Shown here piece after piece: positions 59,496 through 64,000 of a stretch of DNA of 64,000 nucleotides. Location: contig NZ_BAEG01000073.1 in the NCBI RefSeq assembly GCF_000238915.1, positions 1-64,000 on the forward strand, given 5' to 3'. The notes under the pieces are model-generated. The model had not been told where the DNA came from and ran no database searches. It saw only the letters and a program-made list of their open reading frames with translations. The position numbers and the translations under genes are program-made. Source of the DNA: Arthrobacter globiformis NBRC 12137. Its GTDB lineage: Bacteria; Actinomycetota; Actinomycetes; Actinomycetales; Micrococcaceae. Numbering within the stretch: the first letter of the stretch is position 1; every line of letters starts with the position of its first letter.

Positions 59496-60743
59496 GTGCC
59501 GATTGCCGCAGACGCCCGCCAGATGCAGGAAGACCTTGCCCGGTTCCGCCACGACCTGCACCGGGAACCCGAAATCGGACTGCAGCTGCCGCGGACCCAG
59601 GAAAAGGTACTGAAGGCACTTGAGGGCCTGCCGTATGAAATCACCCTGGGCAAGGAGACGACGTCTGTCACCGCGGTCCTGCGCGGCGGGGATTCCACCG
59701 CCGCCAGCACGCCCGCCGTCCTGCTCCGGGCGGATATGGACGGGCTTCCCGTCCAGGAGAAGACCGGCGTCGACTACACCTCCACCATCGACGGCGCGAT
59801 GCACGCGTGCGGCCATGACCTGCACACGTCCATGCTCACCGGCGCGGCCACCCTCCTCGCCGAGCGGCGGCACCGGCTGGCGGGCGACGTCGTCCTGATG
59901 TTCCAGCCCGGCGAGGAAGGCTGCGACGGCGCCAGCTACATGATCCGAGAAGGCGTCCTGGATGCCCCCGGCCGGCGCGTGGACGCGGCCTACGGCATGC
60001 ACGTCTTCTCCTCCCTCGAGCCGCACGGGACGTTCTGCACCAAGCCCGGCGTGATGCTCAGCGCCTCCGACGGACTGGTGGTCACCGTGCTCGGCGCCGG
60101 CGGCCACGGCTCCGCCCCGCATTCGGCCAAGGATCCCGTAACGGCCGCGGCCGAGATGGTCACGGCCCTGCAGGTGATGGTCACCCGCCAGTTCAACATG
60201 TTCGATCCCGTAGTCCTCTCCGTCGGGGTGCTCCACGCAGGCACCAAGCGCAATGTCATCCCGGAAACGGCCCGCATCGAGGCCACCATCCGCACGTTCT
60301 CCGAGGAGAACCGGCAGCGGATGATGGACGCCGTGCCCCGGCTGCTCAAGGGCATCGCCGCGGCACACGGGCTCGACGTCGACGTGGACTACCAGCAGGA
60401 ATACCCCCTCACCATCACCGACCAGGACGAGACGCACACGGCGGAAAAGGTCATCACCGAACTGTTCGGCGACTCGCGGCTCTCACGGTGGGCCACGCCG
60501 CTGAGCGGCTCCGAGGACTTCTCCCGGGTGCTGGCCGAGGTGCCCGGCACGTTCGTCGGGCTGAGCGCCGTCCCCCAGGACGCGGACCACGCCACCTCCC
60601 CGTTCAACCACTCGCCGTACGCAACGTTCGACGACGGCGTGCTGGCTGACGGTGCCGCGCTCTACGCGGAGCTCGCCATCAGCCGCCTGGATGCCCTTTC
60701 CGCCGCCGGCGCCCGGGTCCCCGCTTCCGTTCCGGCCCTCTAG
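59496..60743 (+). CDS. M20-family metal-dependent amidohydrolase
   Basis: Peptidase M20/HipO-type enzyme of 415 residues. Metal ligands: His in HACGHDLHTSML, Glu pair in FQPGEEGCDG, then MHV and the late SEDFSRVL. The dimerisation domain carries GHGSAPHSAKDPV. The family cleaves N-acyl amino acids, hippurate or indole-acetyl-amino acids. GTG start with GAGGAG upstream. It is followed 24 bp later by an MHS-type transporter, which probably imports the amide substrate. Divergent from the Lrp-type regulator. Confidence 0.87.
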   Translation: MPIAADARQMQEDLARFRHDLHREPEIGLQLPRTQEKVLKALEGLPYEITLGKETTSVTAVLRGGDSTAASTPAVLLRADMDGLPVQEKTGVDYTSTIDGAMHACGHDLHTSMLTGAATLLAERRHRLAGDVVLMFQPGEEGCDGASYMIREGVLDAPGRRVDAAYGMHVFSSLEPHGTFCTKPGVMLSASDGLVVTVLGAGGHGSAPHSAKDPVTAAAEMVTALQVMVTRQFNMFDPVVLSVGVLHAGTKRNVIPETARIEATIRTFSEENRQRMMDAVPRLLKGIAAAHGLDVDVDYQQEYPLTITDQDETHTAEKVITELFGDSRLSRWATPLSGSEDFSRVLAEVPGTFVGLSAVPQDADHATSPFNHSPYATFDDGVLADGAALYAELAISRLDALSAAGARVPASVPAL

Positions 60744-60767
60744 CCCGCCCATCCCAGGGAGACAACC

Positions 60768-62057
60768 ATGACCGCCATCATCAACGCCCAGCGCGACGGC
60801 AGGACCTCGACCCGCAAGACCATCATCGGCACCGGCATCGGAAACGCCGTTGAATGGTACGACTGGGCCATCTACGCCACCTTCACGCCGTTCATCGCCA
60901 GCCAGCTGTTCAGCAAGTCCGATCCCGCCTCAGCCGTGCTGTCCACACTGGCGATCTTCGCCGTCGGCTTCGTTGCCCGTCCTTTCGGCGGTTTCCTGTT
61001 CGGCTGGATCGGTGACCGGGTGGGCCGCAAGGCGTCCATGACGCTCGCCGTCGGCCTGGCGTCGCTGGGCAGCCTCATGATCGGCATCGCCCCCACGTTC
61101 GCCAGCGTCGGGGCCTTCGCGTCGCTGATGCTGCTGGTGGCACGGCTGGTCCAGGGCCTGGCCCACGGCGGCGAACTGCCGTCGTCGCAGACCTACCTCT
61201 CCGAAATGGCGCCCCGGGAACACCGCGGATTCTGGGCCACGCTGATCTACACCTCCGGGACGGTCGGGATCCTGTTCGGGACCCTGCTGGGCGCAGTGCT
61301 GAACATGGCACTGACCACTGAGGTCATGAACGCCTGGGGCTGGCGCATCCCGTTCCTGATCGGAGCCGCGATGGGCCTGTACGCACTGATCATGCGGTCC
61401 CGGCTGCACGAGACGGACGTCTTCGAGGGCGAGACCGCCACGGAGAAGCGCGCCCCGCTCTGGCCGCAGATTGTCCGGTACCGCAAGCAGGCCCTGCAGG
61501 TGATCGGCCTGACCGTGGGCCTCACTGTCATCTACTACATCTGGGGCGTCGTGGCGCCCAGCTACGCGACCACCGCCCTGAAAATCGACCGCGGCGAGGC
61601 CCTCTGGGCCGGCGTCATCGGCAACATCGTCTTCATTGCCGCGCTTCCGGTCTGGGGCAAGCTGTCCGACCGGATCGGACGCAAGAAGGTCCTGTGGGCC
61701 GGCGCGATCGGCTCAGCCGTGATGCATTTCCCGATGACGTGGCTGCTCAAGGACTCCGCCTGGCAGCTGGCCGTGAGCATGTCCGTGATGCTCATCTTCA
61801 TCGCCGCGAGCGCCGCCATCGTTCCGGCCGTGTACGCCGAGCTGTTCCCCACCAGCATCCGCACCGTGGGTGTCGGTGTGCCGTACTCCATCTGCGTGGC
61901 AGTGTTCGGCGGCACGGCACCCTACCTGCAGCAGTGGCTGGGCACCACCGTCCACATGCCGAACCTGTTCAACGTCTACGCGGTGGTGCTGCTGGCCGTC
62001 AGCGTGGCCTTCATCTTCACCATCCCCGAGACCAAGGGCAAGGACCTGGCGCACTGA
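60768..62057 (+). CDS. MFS transporter, metabolite:proton symporter type
   Basis: MHS-family member of 429 residues. GNAVEWYDWAIYATFTPFIA and the A-motif GWIGDRVGRKASMTLAVGLA are diagnostic of the metabolite-H+ symporter group (shikimate, proline betaine, alpha-ketoglutarate carriers). Twelve helices. ATG follows CCAGGGAGACAACC. Cotranscribed with the M20 amidohydrolase, so it likely imports an N-acylated amino acid or similar acid. Ends in a very strong hairpin. Confidence 0.85.
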   Translation: MTAIINAQRDGRTSTRKTIIGTGIGNAVEWYDWAIYATFTPFIASQLFSKSDPASAVLSTLAIFAVGFVARPFGGFLFGWIGDRVGRKASMTLAVGLASLGSLMIGIAPTFASVGAFASLMLLVARLVQGLAHGGELPSSQTYLSEMAPREHRGFWATLIYTSGTVGILFGTLLGAVLNMALTTEVMNAWGWRIPFLIGAAMGLYALIMRSRLHETDVFEGETATEKRAPLWPQIVRYRKQALQVIGLTVGLTVIYYIWGVVAPSYATTALKIDRGEALWAGVIGNIVFIAALPVWGKLSDRIGRKKVLWAGAIGSAVMHFPMTWLLKDSAWQLAVSMSVMLIFIAASAAIVPAVYAELFPTSIRTVGVGVPYSICVAVFGGTAPYLQQWLGTTVHMPNLFNVYAVVLLAVSVAFIFTIPETKGKDLAH

Positions 62058-62072
62058 CCTTTCCCCCAACTA

Positions 62073-62124
62073 GGTAGCAGCTGAGGGCGTTCTGAGGGTT
62101 CAGAACGCCCTCAGCTGCTACCTA
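62073..62124. terminator. Perfect 24-bp hairpin between convergent transporters
   Basis: Left arm 62073-62096 begins AGGTAGCAGCTGAGGGCG; the right arm 62101-62124 is its exact inverse; loop GGGT. Both flanks are poor in T. Lies between the MHS and CynX-type genes. Confidence 0.85.
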
Positions 62125-62133
62125 CTTGGGTGT

Positions 62134-63435
62134 TCAGCCGCCGATGTAGCGGTTCCGGCCCGCCCGGTAGCCAAACACCGCGGCCAGCGTTCCCACCGCC
62201 AGGAACAGGAGCCCCGCCGCTGTAAACGATCCGGTGCCCTGGTGCAGCTGCCCCACCAGGAGCGTGCCGGTGGAGCCGAGCCCGTAGCCCACCCCCTGCA
62301 TCATGCCGGAGAGGTGGGCTGCGGTGTGCCCGTCGCGGGTGCGGAGCATGATCATCGTCAGGGCGACGGCGGTGAGGCTTCCCTGGCCCAGCCCCAGCAG
62401 GCCCGTCCACACCCAGACCAGCTCGAGCGGGCCGAAGATGCTCAGGGCAAAGCCGCCGCCGGTCATGAGCGCCACGACGCTGTTAATCACCCGCTGGTCG
62501 CGGAACCGGGCCGCGAGTGCCGGGGCGAACAGCGAGCCCAGCATCTGCAGCACAATGGACACCGACACGATCAGCCCGGCCGTTCCGCCGTCCACGCCGC
62601 GCTCGCGCAGGATCGGCGCGAGCCAGGCAAAGACACTGAAGGACATCATCGCCTGCAGCACCATGAAGATCGTGACCTGCCAGGCCACCGCCGAGCGCCA
62701 CACGTTCACGCCCTCCCGCACCGCCGTGTGCTGCCCGTGCCGCTGCCGTACCGCCACCGGCAGGAAGAGCAAAAGCACGACGGCGGCCGGTGCCGCCCAG
62801 AACCACAGCGCCGAAGTCCACTGGCCTGTGGCGCTGAAGACGGGGTAGGTGAAGCCTGCACCCAGGGCGGCCGACGCACAGATCGCAGTGGTGTACAGGC
62901 CGCCCATCAGGCCGAGCCGGTGCGGGAAGTCCCGCTTCACCAGCCCGGGCAGCAACACGTTGCACAGCGCAATGGCGGCCCCGCAGGCAGCCGTCCCGGC
63001 GAAAAGCGCCGGCAGGTGCCCGGCGCCCGCGATCTCTGCGGGCCGCAGGAGCAGGCCCGCCGTCAGGACCGCCATCGCTCCGAGCAGGACCCGTTCCGCG
63101 CCGAACCGGCGGGCCAGGACCGGGGCCAGCGGCGCAAACACACCGAGCAGGGTGACCGGCACCGTGGTCAGCACCACCACGGCCCAGCCAGGCAGGCCGG
63201 CGTTGGACGTCACCTCGGGCAGTACCGCCGAAAAGCTGGAGAACACAGTCCGCAGGTTCAGCCCGATCAGCACCAGGCACAGGCCCAGGTAAGCCAAAGC
63301 CCGGCGGCCGGTCACACGGGTGGGTTCGGCAGCGGGAACGTCGTCGGCCTCTGCGTCCACCAGGATGTTCGGATTGCCGGCGTTGGGTTGCGGCTGATTG
63401 CCGTCGTGTTGGCGTGGGTTCTGGGCGTCGATCAC
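62134..63435 (-). CDS. CynX/NimT-family MFS transporter
   Basis: MFS protein of 433 residues, 12 helices. ALAYLGLCLVLIGLNLRTVF and the loop PVLARRFGAERVLLGAMAVL resemble the CynX (cyanate) and NimT (2-nitroimidazole) transporters. I chose GTG at 63435 because the protein then starts with a short polar tail, TGRRALAYL; the frame is open further but the upstream region is unlike the family. Substrate not predictable. Divergent from the gene at 63619; the 183 bp between hold no gene. Confidence 0.78.
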   Translation of the reverse strand: MIDAQNPRQHDGNQPQPNAGNPNILVDAEADDVPAAEPTRVTGRRALAYLGLCLVLIGLNLRTVFSSFSAVLPEVTSNAGLPGWAVVVLTTVPVTLLGVFAPLAPVLARRFGAERVLLGAMAVLTAGLLLRPAEIAGAGHLPALFAGTAACGAAIALCNVLLPGLVKRDFPHRLGLMGGLYTTAICASAALGAGFTYPVFSATGQWTSALWFWAAPAAVVLLLFLPVAVRQRHGQHTAVREGVNVWRSAVAWQVTIFMVLQAMMSFSVFAWLAPILRERGVDGGTAGLIVSVSIVLQMLGSLFAPALAARFRDQRVINSVVALMTGGGFALSIFGPLELVWVWTGLLGLGQGSLTAVALTMIMLRTRDGHTAAHLSGMMQGVGYGLGSTGTLLVGQLHQGTGSFTAAGLLFLAVGTLAAVFGYRAGRNRYIGG

Positions 63436-63618
63436 CTGCCCATTCTTGCAGTCGCCCTGTGCGGGCCCGGGCGACCCCGCCCGCTGCCCCGGACCGCGCC
63501 TCCCGGATCGGGTTATCCACATACGGAATCGCACGGTACCCCGGGCTCCCCCGGGGCCAATACTGTGGTCGGCACGTAGCTTTTCAACCAGCCGGCCCGG
63601 CCGACTCAGGAGGGAACC

Positions 63619-64000
63619 ATGAGCTTTCCGCAGGCACCGGAGCACGATGAGCCGCCACCGCGGTGCGGGCCAGCAAGCAACCGTCCCCGCGGCCAATGGC
63701 AGGGCGGATCCGGCCCCGGCGTGGCCAGCATCATGTGTGCCGTGCTGGTGATGCCCAGCATGATGGTCACAATTGTGCCGACAATGTTCGTCGCCCTGTT
63801 CACCCGTCCAGATACCGGCAGTAACGGCAAGGAATGGATGGCAAATTTTGTCTTTCTTAGCCTGCCAGCCTTGCTCGGACTGCTCTCCATAATTTTCGGG
63901 CTCTTCGCGCTCAGACGGTCGCCACGCGGTTCCAACGGGTGGAGCACAGGTCTCGCCGGCCTCGTCGTCGTGCCATTGGAGGCCGTCATTATATTTCTGC
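63619..64000 (+). CDS. Small membrane protein, 3' end outside window
   Basis: Begins MSFPQAPEHDEPPPRCGP at an ATG preceded by AGGAGGGAACC. After a 35-residue polar Pro/Gly-rich segment come hydrophobic helices: ASIMCAVLVMPSMMVTIVP, FVFLSLPALLGLLSIIFGLF and LAGLVVVPLEAVIIFL, the last cut by the window end. Frame is open for 127 codons. Resembles DUF4190-type small membrane proteins, not otherwise recognised. Confidence 0.72.
   Translation, partial: MSFPQAPEHDEPPPRCGPASNRPRGQWQGGSGPGVASIMCAVLVMPSMMVTIVPTMFVALFTRPDTGSNGKEWMANFVFLSLPALLGLLSIIFGLFALRRSPRGSNGWSTGLAGLVVVPLEAVIIFL

Noticed and set aside
1-64000. tRNA, rRNA, tmRNA, prophage or insertion-sequence genes
   Set aside because: I looked for T-loop motifs, conserved rRNA blocks, transposase or integrase motifs and flanking inverted repeats, and found none I could support.

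Overview
The window is a GC-rich chromosomal segment of an actinobacterium, most likely Arthrobacter/Pseudarthrobacter or a close Micrococcaceae relative. This is inferred from codon use, the purF-purM-DUF3073 gene order, a mycothiol-dependent formaldehyde dehydrogenase, a HAIR-type HspR site before clpB, and several genes with a TAGRCT box 6-7 nt before the start codon. I see no rRNA, tRNA, insertion sequence, prophage or CRISPR array. The first gene (mscR) and the last (a small membrane protein) run off the window.

Region by region. 0-6.6 kb: choline catabolism on the minus strand (TetR regulator, choline dehydrogenase betA, betaine-aldehyde dehydrogenase betB, APC permease, mscR), with a palindromic operator pair before betA. 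6.7-8.8 kb: an OmpR-type two-component system. 8.86-9.08 kb: a palindromic array of 32-bp units. 9.1-18.3 kb: the most interesting block. A plus-strand run encodes a response regulator/PP2C phosphatase, a cellulose-synthase-like GT2 without PilZ, a STAS protein, an RsbW-like kinase and a secreted GH26 hydrolase. A convergent minus-strand pair encodes a GAF histidine kinase and a catalytically degenerate GH26 domain fused to an OpgC-like acyltransferase. I read this as one extracellular polysaccharide system controlled by partner switching. 18.5-20.2 kb: ureide-pathway genes uraD and hiuH with an FAH-family hydrolase. 20.2-25.1 kb: purF, purM, a frameshifted double VOC gene and DUF3073, with elaborate hairpins.

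25.4-31.7 kb: a septum-formation-type membrane protein, clpB, a YCII protein, a secreted trypsin-like protease and a lipoprotein phosphatase. 31.7-41.7 kb: a second exopolysaccharide cluster (GH16, two GT2 enzymes, an HPr-kinase-like P-loop protein, a GT2-flippase fusion, a polymerase-like membrane protein, two small membrane proteins, a secreted LamG-like protein). 41.8-47.8 kb: mixed housekeeping genes (DUF4031-HD, YccF, MFS, trpF, HutD, ferritin), a guanidine-III riboswitch before paired Gdx-type SMR exporters, and an MBL hydrolase.

47.9-50.0 kb: a DEAD-box helicase whose leader carries a 13-codon peptide with tandem Trp codons lying inside an intrinsic terminator, which looks like an attenuator. 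50.5-55.4 kb: a CycA-type permease and the nirBD nitrite reductase operon with a small unknown gene in front. 55.4-64 kb: a methyltransferase, a DHFR-like reductase, an Lrp/MFS pair, an M20 amidohydrolase with an MHS transporter, a CynX-type transporter and the truncated last gene.
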